NCBI GenBank assembly: GCA_048421225.1
Contig: DBFNRV010000063.1
Span: 1 to 19,604 of the forward strand
Reading direction: 5' to 3'
Length of the DNA: 19,604 nucleotides
Origin: UMGS946 sp048421225
Lineage (GTDB): Bacteria > Bacillota > Clostridia > Christensenellales > CAG-138
The notes under the pieces were generated by a model. It saw nothing but the letters and a program-made list of their open reading frames with translations. It searched no databases and was not told where the DNA came from. Within the stretch, counting starts at the first letter, position 1, and every line of letters begins with the position of its first letter. Below are positions 1 through 7,078 of the stretch, one piece after another. A program made the translations under genes and the position numbers.

Positions 1-34
1 ATAATCTAAATACAAATATAAAAGGAGTGGATAC

Positions 35-724
35 ATGGCCTCACGCATAATGGTCGTAGACGACGAACATGAGATTGCAGACCTCATTGAAGTTTATTTA
101 AACAACGAGGGTTTCATGGTATATAAGTTTTATTGCTCTAAAGACGCTCTAGAATGCGCGGCAAAAACCGAATTGGATCTTGCTATTTTAGACGTCATGA
201 TGCCTGATATTGACGGCTTTACGGTGTGCCGCGCCATACGTGAATCGCGCACTTATCCCATAATAATGCTAACGGCAAGAGAGCAGGAAATAGACAAGAT
301 TACCGGGTTGACGCTTGGAGCGGACGACTATGTAACCAAACCCTTCAGGCCTCTGGAGCTTATAGCCAGGGTGAAGGCGCAGCTGCGCCGCTATAAAAGA
401 TATAATCAGAGCCAGGCGGAAAGGGAGTCAATAATAACTTATTCCGGCCTTATGTTGGATAAGGGCAGTCACGAATGTACACTGAACGAAGCCCCATTGT
501 GCCTTACCCCCACCGAGTTTTCAATACTTTGGTTTCTTTGCGAGAACAAGGGGCGCGTTGTAAGCTCGGAAAAGCTGTTCCATGCAGTTTGGGAGGAAAA
601 ATATTACACAAATAACAATACGGTTATGGTACATATAAGGCATTTACGCGAAAAGCTGCAGGACTCGGTGGAAAATCCTAAATATATAAAAACCGTATGG
701 GGAGTAGGCTATAAAATTGGATAA
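35..724 (+). CDS. vanR: VanR-type response regulator (OmpR family)
   Basis: This is a 229-residue cytoplasmic transcription factor, the usual OmpR-family length. The receiver domain (about 4-115) has the acidic pair D9/D10, phosphoacceptor D53 in ILDVMMPD, T80 in MLTAR and K102 in TKPF. A winged-helix DNA-binding domain (about 130-228) ends in the typical VWGVGYK motif. The start is well supported by AAAGGAG seven bases before the ATG. Its stop overlaps the start of the adjacent kinase by 8 bases, so the two are translationally coupled. Together with vanG, vanXY and vanW downstream, this makes it the regulator of a vanG-type glycopeptide resistance cluster. The inferred role is to bind upstream of vanG when phosphorylated by the kinase. 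Only 34 bases precede it in the window, so its own promoter cannot be judged. Confidence 0.93.
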   Translation: MASRIMVVDDEHEIADLIEVYLNNEGFMVYKFYCSKDALECAAKTELDLAILDVMMPDIDGFTVCRAIRESRTYPIIMLTAREQEIDKITGLTLGADDYVTKPFRPLELIARVKAQLRRYKRYNQSQAERESIITYSGLMLDKGSHECTLNEAPLCLTPTEFSILWFLCENKGRVVSSEKLFHAVWEEKYYTNNNTVMVHIRHLREKLQDSVENPKYIKTVWGVGYKIG

Positions 725-1811
725 TTCCTTTGCTAAGACGTATAGAAATAAGGTGTTTCATACGCATATAATGGTCACAGCTATTATTTTATTGGTAGTA
801 GTATTATTGTATATTTTTTTTGATTTTATTGCGGATGGGTTTATCACGAATCTTTTAAATTTAGTCTTCGGAAGGGCCTCCATAATGACTTCATTTATAA
901 CCAACAGGTATATATTCATCCCATTTTTGACGGTACTTTCGGTATTTATCGGTTGGGTAGCCGTTGAAGGGAGGGCTTTGCGTAAATTATCCGCCGCAAT
1001 CGGTGATATGAAGAATTTCTTTAAAAGCAACAGCGAACACCTTACCTTGGATAAGGACCTTCAGGAAATTGCCAGTGAACTTAACTCCTTTAAGCTCACT
1101 AGCATTAAAAACGAACAGCGCGCTCAGATGGAAACCCAGAGGAAAAACGACCTTATAACCTACCTTGCCCATGATATAAAAACCCCGCTAACATCCGTTA
1201 TAGGCTATCTAAGCCTTTTGGATGAGGCTAAAGAACTACCCGCAATGCAAAGGCAAAAATACATTGGAATCACACTCGACAAGGCATATAGACTTGAAAC
1301 CCTTGTAAACGAATTTTTTGACATTACCCGGTTCAACCTGTCAACTATACCCTTGGAAAAGGAGGTCATTGATCTTAAGCTAATGCTTATGCAGATAGCC
1401 GACGAGTTTTACCCAATCCTTGCCCCTTGCGGTAAAACAGCGCTGATAAACGTTCCCGACGGGCTATCAATCTATGCGGATCCGGATAAGCTCGCGCGCG
1501 TATTTAACAATATACTAAAAAACGCCGCCACTTACAGCCCGCCGAACTCTGCAATAGAAATAGCCGCGAAATCGGAGATTGGGGCTGTTGAAGTGGCATT
1601 TAAGAACACAGGCGCACGAATACCTGAGGAAAAACTGAGGGCCATATTTGAAAAATTCTATCGTCTGGACGCGTCAAGATCAACAAATACGGGAGGCGCG
1701 GGCCTGGGGCTGGCCATTGCAAAGGAAATAGCCGATGCGCACGGCGGTTCTATAAACGCCACAAGCAGCGAAGAGTATACGGTATTTACTGTAACGCTTC
1801 CAATACTTTAA
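717..1811 (+). CDS. vanS: VanS-type membrane sensor histidine kinase
   Basis: This is a 364-residue sensor kinase. Two hydrophobic segments (about 20-40 and 64-84) enclose a short extracytoplasmic loop of some 25 residues, the compact layout seen in VanS kinases. The dimerisation/phosphoacceptor box has H152 in AHDIKTPLTS. The ATPase domain follows with the N box NNILKNA (264-270), a degenerate G1 box NTGARI (297-302), the F box FEKFYRLD (311-318) and the G2 box GGAGLGLAI (326-334). The chosen start is TTG at 717, which overlaps the vanR stop. The alternative ATG at 771 (residue 19) would begin at the edge of the first membrane helix. It is inferred to sense a glycopeptide or cell-wall damage and phosphorylate VanR. 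The degenerate G1 box resembles other Van kinases and is not obviously inactivating. Confidence 0.9.
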   Translation: MDNSFAKTYRNKVFHTHIMVTAIILLVVVLLYIFFDFIADGFITNLLNLVFGRASIMTSFITNRYIFIPFLTVLSVFIGWVAVEGRALRKLSAAIGDMKNFFKSNSEHLTLDKDLQEIASELNSFKLTSIKNEQRAQMETQRKNDLITYLAHDIKTPLTSVIGYLSLLDEAKELPAMQRQKYIGITLDKAYRLETLVNEFFDITRFNLSTIPLEKEVIDLKLMLMQIADEFYPILAPCGKTALINVPDGLSIYADPDKLARVFNNILKNAATYSPPNSAIEIAAKSEIGAVEVAFKNTGARIPEEKLRAIFEKFYRLDASRSTNTGGAGLGLAIAKEIADAHGGSINATSSEEYTVFTVTLPIL

Positions 1812-2081
1812 AATAGATGCGGGCCATGTGATAAACACCTGCCAGGGAACGGCCATAATTCGCTTCCGGCGGTTTAACGGGCCTAGGGCAACCTTGGATG
1901 GATTTAAACGGCGCTTTGGATGTTTTAATGGATTTTTATGATCAATTTTTGTTATACGTTTAAAAAGCCGTACAACTTAAGATTATTTTAATGATTCGTC
2001 CTATTTGCATTAACAATGTTTTCTAGATAATTGGGTACAATAAATATAGGAACCCGTTTAACGCGTGAAAGGAGTTTTTGA
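1812..2081 (+). promoter_or_regulatory. vanS-vanG gap with candidate VanR-dependent vanG promoter
   Basis: No gene is supported here. A -10-like TACAAT lies at 2036-2041, but no good -35 sits 16-18 bases upstream, as expected for an activator-dependent promoter. Two related sites, CGTACAACTT (1969-1978) and CGTCCTATTT (1997-2006), agree at 7 of 10 positions and lie where an OmpR-type activator could bind. I propose them as VanR sites with low confidence. The vanG ribosome site AAAGGAG (2068-2074) is strong. The first 110 bases are distinctly more GC-rich than the rest and can be read as a 45-codon open stretch without a credible start. I found no terminator after vanS. Confidence 0.4.
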
Positions 2082-3173
2082 ATGAGCAAACCAAAGATAG
2101 CTATCCTGTTTGGAGGGTGTTCTGAGGAATATGATATTTCCCTTCAGTCCGCCGCCTCGGTGATACGGAATATAGACAGCGATAAATACGAATTAATAAA
2201 TATAGGGATATCAAGGCACGGCGTCTGGCATAGATACTACGGGCCGGCGGAGCTTATTGAAAGCGATGCATGGGAGAGCTATTATAAGTGCCCCGTCGCG
2301 TTTATATCGCCAAGCAGGGACGTTCACGGCATAGTAGAGTTTACATCGATGGGCGCCTCCTGTGAGAGGATTGACGCCGCGTTCCCAGTACTCCATGGAA
2401 GAAACGGGGAGGATGGGACCGTTCAGGGCCTGCTGGAGATGGCGGGTATCCCCGTCATAGGCTGCGGTATGTTATCCTCCTCCATATGTATGGATAAGGA
2501 CGTGGCCCACAGGCTAGTAAAATCCGTTGGTGTCGGCACAACGCCTTCCGTAGTTGTACGAAGGGGCGACGATATGCATGGTATCGCCCTAAAAGCATCT
2601 AAGCTCAGATATCCGCTGTTTGTAAAGCCGGCCAGATCGGGTTCCTCAATAGGCATATGCAAGGTTGAATGCGCGGACGGCCTGTTGTACGCCGTAAACA
2701 GCGCGTTTGAGCATGATACTAAGGTTGTAATAGAGCAGGCAGTAAATGGGATTGAGGTGGGTTGCGCCGTGCTTGGCGGCGGTCCTGAGCCAATAATCGG
2801 TTCCGTTGATGAAATTGACCTGGTCGGCGGCTTTCTGGATTACGAGGAGAAATACGGGGCAAGAACCGCTACCATCAGGGTTCCCGCGCGTATTCCCGAA
2901 AGCCTTGAAGAAAGAATTAAGCAAACGGCCAAGCTTATATACCGCGTGCTTGAATGCAGCGGCTTTGCGCGTGTAGATATGTTTTTAGCTGAAAACGGCG
3001 AAATAGTGTTCAACGAAGTAAACACAATACCTGGCCTTACTGGTAAAAGCCGCTATGCAAAGATGCTTGAAGCGGCAGGAATTAGTTTTAGGACGTTTTT
3101 AAACATGTTATTGGATGGGTGGTATAAAAATGAAGGACATAGTTATGAATCAGAGGTCTGTATACAAAGGTAA
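2082..3173 (+). CDS. vanG: VanG-type D-alanine:D-serine ligase
   Basis: This 363-residue ATP-grasp ligase joins D-Ala to a second D-amino acid for the peptidoglycan stem peptide. Visible landmarks are the N-terminal GG(C)SEEYDISLQSA segment, HGRNGEDG (105-112), the phosphate-binding KPARSGSSIG (182-191), RVDMF with Mg ligand D299, and FNEVNTIPG (310-318) with E312 and N314. The omega-loop region reads FLDYEEKY (251-258). EKY at this position marks D-Ala:D-Ser ligases (VanC/E/G) rather than D-Ala:D-Lac enzymes. From memory, alignment with enterococcal VanG is close along the whole length. The product D-Ala-D-Ser lowers vancomycin affinity. It is followed by vanXY, whose start lies inside this gene. 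D-Ser specificity is inferred from the motif, not measured. Confidence 0.93.
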   Translation: MSKPKIAILFGGCSEEYDISLQSAASVIRNIDSDKYELINIGISRHGVWHRYYGPAELIESDAWESYYKCPVAFISPSRDVHGIVEFTSMGASCERIDAAFPVLHGRNGEDGTVQGLLEMAGIPVIGCGMLSSSICMDKDVAHRLVKSVGVGTTPSVVVRRGDDMHGIALKASKLRYPLFVKPARSGSSIGICKVECADGLLYAVNSAFEHDTKVVIEQAVNGIEVGCAVLGGGPEPIIGSVDEIDLVGGFLDYEEKYGARTATIRVPARIPESLEERIKQTAKLIYRVLECSGFARVDMFLAENGEIVFNEVNTIPGLTGKSRYAKMLEAAGISFRTFLNMLLDGWYKNEGHSYESEVCIQR

Positions 3174-3894
3174 CCTGATACTTGTTAACAGGGATAATCC
3201 CATACGCGAAAGGATCGGCGAATCGGACCTCGTCCCGGTAAGCCAAAACGATGAAGGCATACTGTTATGCGCTGATGCGCAGCGCATGCTCTTCCAGCTT
3301 ATCTCGGCGCTTGGCGCACATGATATGATAGTTCCGGTAAGCGGTTATCGCAGCGCTGAGGAACAACGCGATATATTTGAAAGTTCAATGCGGGAAAATG
3401 GCGCGGAGTTTACAAACGCTTATGTAGCGCCTGTTGACGCTAGCGAGCATCAGACGGGGCTTGCTATTGACCTGGGCGAGAATTTGCCCGATATAGATTT
3501 TATACGTCCTAGCTTTCCATATCACGGAATTTGCCAGATGTTCAGGCGGTCCGCCCCAAGCTTTGGATTTGTGGAGCGTTATTCAAAGGATAAAACGTCA
3601 ATAACCGGCATTGCGCATGAGCCATGGCATTTTCGTTATGTAGGCATCCCCCACTCGCTTATTATGGCCCGCTTGAACATGGCCCTGGAGGAGTATATTG
3701 ATTATTTGCGCCAGTTTACACACGATTCGGGGCCGCTCATTGAGGAGATGGGAAGCAATATAGTTAGAATATATTACGCTTCGTTTGACCAATATGGGTC
3801 ACAGGCATTATCAATACCTCATGATAGGCCCGTCCATATTTCCGGAAACAATAATGACGGCCTTATAATTACTGTATGGGATAGTGCGGATTAG
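3130..3894 (+). CDS. vanXY: VanXY-type D,D-dipeptidase/D,D-carboxypeptidase
   Basis: This zinc peptidase of the VanX/VanY (M15) family removes D-Ala-D-Ala and trims the terminal D-Ala from precursors, so that only D-Ala-D-Ser ends remain. With the ATG at 3130 it has 254 residues, the length of enterococcal VanXY-G. Catalytic and metal residues are R74 in SGYRS, H107 in SEHQTGLAIDLG, D114, E164 and H167 in EPWHFRYVG. Starts at 3115 and 3145 are possible. I chose 3130 because MK at this spacing before YKGNLILVN matches my recollection of the VanXY-G N terminus. The gene overlaps the end of vanG by 44 bases in another frame, indicating translational coupling. No signal peptide is visible, so it acts in the cytoplasm, as expected for VanXY proteins. 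Confidence 0.92.
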   Translation: MKDIVMNQRSVYKGNLILVNRDNPIRERIGESDLVPVSQNDEGILLCADAQRMLFQLISALGAHDMIVPVSGYRSAEEQRDIFESSMRENGAEFTNAYVAPVDASEHQTGLAIDLGENLPDIDFIRPSFPYHGICQMFRRSAPSFGFVERYSKDKTSITGIAHEPWHFRYVGIPHSLIMARLNMALEEYIDYLRQFTHDSGPLIEEMGSNIVRIYYASFDQYGSQALSIPHDRPVHISGNNNDGLIITVWDSAD

Positions 3895-3976
3895 CCTGGT
3901 ATTCAACTGCGCATAGACTATACAATATCAGAGCTTTCGATTAATATAAAACCAACGACAACTAAAGAGGTGCTAC

Positions 3977-4798
3977 ATGGCCCGTAAAAGGATAACACAG
4001 ATATTTCCCTTCCTGCTGCCGCTAAGGGTGAAGCAGCGCAAGCTGTTCTTCTATTTGAAGATGCGGTTTGATAAAAACAGGTATTCAAAGATAATACAGC
4101 AGCAGCGGCTTCCATACGAGGTGTTCCACTCCAGCTTTTCATTGATAAATGAAGAAAGCGGACACGATATACAGTATCAGTATAACAAGGTCCATAACTT
4201 GAAACTGGCCGCCTCCACGATGAACGGGCTGCTAATAAAGCCTTCTGAAACGTTCTCATTTTGGATGCGCGCACGCTTTGCTGATAAAAAGACGCCGTAC
4301 AAGGATGGCCTTACCCTGGTATACGGAAAGGTCGTAGGTCAGTACGGCGGGGGCCTATGCCAGCTTAGCGACCTGATATACTGGATGTTCCTCCATACCC
4401 CGCTTGAAATACTTGAAAGGCATCCCCATACTATAAGGAGCTTCCCTGCGTCTGGCATTCCCCAGGGCGCGGAAGCTACCATAAGCGAAGGCTGGCTTGA
4501 CCTGAAAGCCAAAAACCTTACCTCGCATTTATATCAGCTGGCCTTTGAGTTTACTGAAGACTCGATAAATGGATATGTGCTGTCAGACAGTCCCGCCGAA
4601 CGCCGTTTTGAGGTAGAGGCTAGGGATGTCGTGTATATTCGTAAGAAGGAGGGTATGTTTGAACAGGCGGACATCTATAGAAAATCCCTGGACGCAGAAA
4701 CCGGAGCCATGGTAAGCGAGGATTTCCTTTATACCGACCGCTGCGAAATTGGATTCAATCCTCCTGAAGGCGCGGAAATTATTGAGAGCGACGACTAA
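3977..4798 (+). CDS. vanW: VanW family protein of the van cluster
   Basis: This 273-residue protein is close to the VanW of enterococcal vanB/vanG operons. The N terminus MARKRITQIFPFLLPLR and the core TPYKDGLTLVYGK, GGGLCQLS (124-131) and EATISEGWLDLK (166-177) are the family's hallmarks. The biochemical function of VanW is not established. The conserved Cys and the GGG(L/I)CQ(L/V)S motif suggest a fold that binds or modifies a cell-wall component. There is no clear signal peptide or transmembrane helix, only a basic N terminus with a hydrophobic patch. The gene has an AGAGGTG ribosome site, lies 82 bases after vanXY, and is followed at once by the terminator, so it is the last gene of the operon. 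In C. difficile-type vanG clusters this place is usually held by vanT. Confidence 0.92.
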   Translation: MARKRITQIFPFLLPLRVKQRKLFFYLKMRFDKNRYSKIIQQQRLPYEVFHSSFSLINEESGHDIQYQYNKVHNLKLAASTMNGLLIKPSETFSFWMRARFADKKTPYKDGLTLVYGKVVGQYGGGLCQLSDLIYWMFLHTPLEILERHPHTIRSFPASGIPQGAEATISEGWLDLKAKNLTSHLYQLAFEFTEDSINGYVLSDSPAERRFEVEARDVVYIRKKEGMFEQADIYRKSLDAETGAMVSEDFLYTDRCEIGFNPPEGAEIIESDD

Positions 4799-4813
4799 GC
4801 ATTGAAGATTAGT

Positions 4814-4842
4814 ATGGGCTGGAGCAGTTTCCGGCCCATTTT
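4814..4842 (+). terminator. intrinsic terminator of the van operon
   Basis: Stem ATGGGCTGG (4814-4822) pairs with CCGGCCCAT (4831-4839), nine pairs including one G-U, around an 8-base loop. A TTTT tract (4839-4842) follows. It lies 15 bases after the vanW stop and marks the end of the cluster, so a vanT in the same transcript can be excluded. Confidence 0.85.
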
Positions 4843-4928
4843 CATTAACAGAATTTATTGCTTAACTCTAAAATAACTCGCTTCAGCATGTCATAATAAT
4901 ATATGCCATAGCAACCTTCAAATATCTA

Positions 4929-4957
4929 TTGCTTTACATCATTGGCAACTATATAAT
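4929..4957 (+). promoter_or_regulatory. promoter of the acyl-CoA dehydrogenase-etfBA operon
   Basis: A perfect -10 TATAAT (4952-4957) is preceded by TTGCTT (4929-4934) at a 17-base spacing. Transcription should start near 4964, giving an untranslated leader of about 150 nt before the ATG at 5114. The TTTACA at 4933 is only 13 bases from the -10 and was not used. The rest of the gap from 4843 is AT-rich and shows nothing else. Confidence 0.6.
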
Positions 4958-4963
4958 TTGTAT

Positions 4964-5079
4964 GCTGGCCATAAACTTTGCTTGACCAGCGCTCATGTGG
5001 AGTCATAGCCTGCGGGAGCGCGTGGATGATGACGCGCCCGAGCTTGCCGGGGGCCTTGAACTGGTCAACAAAGGCCGAC
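4964..5079 (+). ncRNA. candidate structured 5' leader RNA (possible switch)
   Basis: A GC-rich island lies inside the leader and forms mutually exclusive helices. The longest is CTTTG (4976-4980) plus TTGACCAG (4982-4989) with CTGGTCAA (5061-5068) plus CAAAG (5069-5073): 13 pairs with one bulged C. Inside it, CGG+GCGCGT (5013-5015, 5018-5023) pairs with ACGCGC+CCG (5032-5040). Competing options are GCTGG/CCAGC (4964-4968/4986-4990), GCGCTC/GAGCGC (4989-4994/5016-5021) and GGCCTT/AAGGCC (5052-5057/5071-5076). There is no U-tract terminator. The strong ribosome site GGAGGAGG (5096-5103) follows 20 bases later, so any control would more likely act on translation or RNA stability. I recognise no known riboswitch or T-box consensus. 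A role is inferred from pairing alone. Confidence 0.45.
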
Positions 5080-5113
5080 ATAATGCTATTTTAACGGAGG
5101 AGGTTCATTTATT

Positions 5114-6256
5114 ATGGATTTCACGCTGTCCAAGGAGCACGAAATGCTCCGCGACATGTACCGTAAGTTCACCGAAAACGAGGTAAAGCCTCTTGCCGAG
5201 GATATCGACGAGCAGGAGCGGTTTCCAGTGGAGACGGTAAAAAAACTGGCCCGTTACGGGTTTATGGGCATTCCATTTCCAAAGGAATATGGCGGCGCTG
5301 GCGGAGATATGCTTGCATATGTGATGGCCGTTGAGGAGCTTTCAAAGGCATGCGGCACAACTGGCGTTATCGTTTCAGCCCATACTTCCCTATGCTGCGC
5401 CCCTATATATGAAAACGGCACGGAAGCGCAAAAGCGCAAATACCTGCCAAGACTGCTTTCAGGGGAGCACCTGGGCGCGTTTGCCCTTACGGAGCCTGGC
5501 GCGGGCACGGACGCATCCGGCCAGCAGACCAGGGCAGAGCTTCAGGGCGATAATTATATCCTAAACGGCACTAAAATATTTATAACTAACGCCGGCTATG
5601 CCGACATTTATATTGTTATGGCAATGACCGACAAGTCGCAGGGAACCCGCGGCATATCGGCATTTATAATTGAAAAGGACTTCCCCGGCTTCTCCGTTGG
5701 AAAGAAGGAGAAAAAGATGGGTATACGTGGATCTTCGACATGTGAGCTTATCATGGAGAACTGTATCGTGCCAAAGGAAAACCTGCTTGGAAGGGAAGGA
5801 AAGGGATTCGCTCTTGCCATGAAAACGCTCGATGGCGGGCGCATAGGCATTGCCGCCCAGGCACTTGGCATCGGTGAAGGAGCTATCGAAGAAACAATTA
5901 AATATGTACGCGAGCGCAAGCAGTTTGGCAAGCGCATTTCGCAGATGCAAAACACCCAATTCCAGCTGGCGGATATGCATACGCGAATGGAGGCGGCCAA
6001 ATATCTGGTTTATAGCGCCGCAATGAAAAAGGAAAGCGGCGCCAAGTACTCAATGGACGCGGCAATGGCAAAGCTGTTCGCGGCCGAAGCGGCGAGCGAC
6101 GTAACCCGAAGGGCGGTACAGCTATTTGGAGGATACGGCTATACGCGTGAGTACCCTGTTGAGCGCATGATGCGCGACGCAAAGATCACCGAGATATACG
6201 AGGGCACCAGCGAGGTGCAGCGCATGGTAATCTCGGCAGGCCTTAACGTCAACTGA
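5114..6256 (+). CDS. bcd: short-chain (butyryl-CoA-type) acyl-CoA dehydrogenase
   Basis: This 380-residue flavoprotein is of standard family length. It interconverts an acyl-CoA and its 2-enoyl-CoA using FAD, with electrons passing through EtfAB. Visible motifs are FALTEPGAGTD (123-133) at the flavin/substrate site, the helical C-terminal domain with QLFGGYGY (336-343), and IYEGTSEVQR (361-370), in which E363 is the expected catalytic base. The sequence resembles clostridial butyryl-CoA dehydrogenases, but related enzymes acting on other short acyl-CoAs cannot be excluded. etfB follows after 13 bases and etfA next, the usual partner arrangement. No thiolase, crotonase or hydroxybutyryl-CoA dehydrogenase gene lies alongside, so this is not the full bcs operon. 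The leader upstream has the structured island described separately. Confidence 0.88.
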   Translation: MDFTLSKEHEMLRDMYRKFTENEVKPLAEDIDEQERFPVETVKKLARYGFMGIPFPKEYGGAGGDMLAYVMAVEELSKACGTTGVIVSAHTSLCCAPIYENGTEAQKRKYLPRLLSGEHLGAFALTEPGAGTDASGQQTRAELQGDNYILNGTKIFITNAGYADIYIVMAMTDKSQGTRGISAFIIEKDFPGFSVGKKEKKMGIRGSSTCELIMENCIVPKENLLGREGKGFALAMKTLDGGRIGIAAQALGIGEGAIEETIKYVRERKQFGKRISQMQNTQFQLADMHTRMEAAKYLVYSAAMKKESGAKYSMDAAMAKLFAAEAASDVTRRAVQLFGGYGYTREYPVERMMRDAKITEIYEGTSEVQRMVISAGLNVN

Positions 6257-6269
6257 GGAGGGACTAATA

Positions 6270-7061
6270 ATGAAGATCGTAGTATGCATGAAACAGGTTC
6301 CCGATACAACGGAGGTCAAGCTGGACCCCAAGACAGGGACTTTAATACGCGAAGGGGTTCCAAGCATAATAAACCCCGACGATAAGGCGGGCCTTGAGGC
6401 GGCCCTCACCATACGTGAAAAAGTGGGTGGAACCGTATCGGTTGTATCAATGGGTCCTCCTCAGGCCGACGCCGCGCTTAGAGAGGCGCTTGCGATGGGC
6501 GCGGACGAGGCCTATCTTGTAACGGACAGGGCGTTTGGCGGAGCCGACACATGGGCAACCTCGTCCACCATCGCTGCAGCTCTGAAGAAGATTGGATATG
6601 ACATCATTATCACGGGAAGGCAGGCGATAGACGGCGATACAGCCCAGGTTGGACCTCAGATAGCCGAGCATCTGGGACTGCCTCAGGTGAGCTATGTTGA
6701 ATCAATAGAATCTATTGACGATGAAAAGCTGGTCGTCAAGCGCCAGTTTGAAGACAGATACCATTTGATAGAGGTTAAACTCCCCTGCCTCATTACGGCT
6801 TTAAGTGAACTTGCCGCGCCGCGGTATATGAGCATTGCAGGCATATTCGACGCCTATCGTGAAAAACAGGTAAATATAATGACCCTTAAGGAACTTGAGG
6901 ATGTGCTGGACACCTCCAATATAGGGCTTGCGGGTTCTCCAACCAGGGTTAAGCAGAGCTTCACCAAACAGCCTAAGGGCAAGGGTGAAAAATACGAACT
7001 TGGCGCCGACGAAGCGGTTGAGCTCATAATTAAAACGCTGGCCGACAAGTACATCATATAA
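6270..7061 (+). CDS. etfB: electron transfer flavoprotein beta subunit
   Basis: This 263-residue protein is the smaller subunit of the EtfAB heterodimer, which carries electrons to or from the acyl-CoA dehydrogenase encoded just before it. The N terminus MKIVVCMKQVPDT and the nucleotide/flavin-site segment GRQAIDGDTAQVGP (116-129) are family hallmarks, followed by the recognition region around LITALSELAAPRYMS. The start has a strong GAGGAGG site between the bcd stop and the ATG. In anaerobes with this gene order the complex is often electron-bifurcating, coupling NADH oxidation to crotonyl-CoA and ferredoxin reduction. That is an inference here, since I cannot align the diagnostic residues. 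Confidence 0.93.
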   Translation: MKIVVCMKQVPDTTEVKLDPKTGTLIREGVPSIINPDDKAGLEAALTIREKVGGTVSVVSMGPPQADAALREALAMGADEAYLVTDRAFGGADTWATSSTIAAALKKIGYDIIITGRQAIDGDTAQVGPQIAEHLGLPQVSYVESIESIDDEKLVVKRQFEDRYHLIEVKLPCLITALSELAAPRYMSIAGIFDAYREKQVNIMTLKELEDVLDTSNIGLAGSPTRVKQSFTKQPKGKGEKYELGADEAVELIIKTLADKYII

Positions 7062-7078
7062 TGCGGAGGTAAATGGAC

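Noticed and set aside
1812..1930. Possible gene remnant after vanS (about 45 open codons, GC-rich)
   Set aside because: It has no credible start, no ribosome site and no recognisable protein similarity. It is too short to call.
4964..5079. T-box or known riboswitch in the leader
   Set aside because: The T-box GGTGG(T)ACCGCG segment and the core motifs of the FMN, SAM, glycine, cobalamin, ZTP and fluoride classes that I know are absent.
4995..5186. 63-codon open frame in the leader before the acyl-CoA dehydrogenase gene
   Set aside because: It has no ribosome binding site, runs into the dehydrogenase gene in another frame, and its composition follows from the GC-rich paired bases of the leader.
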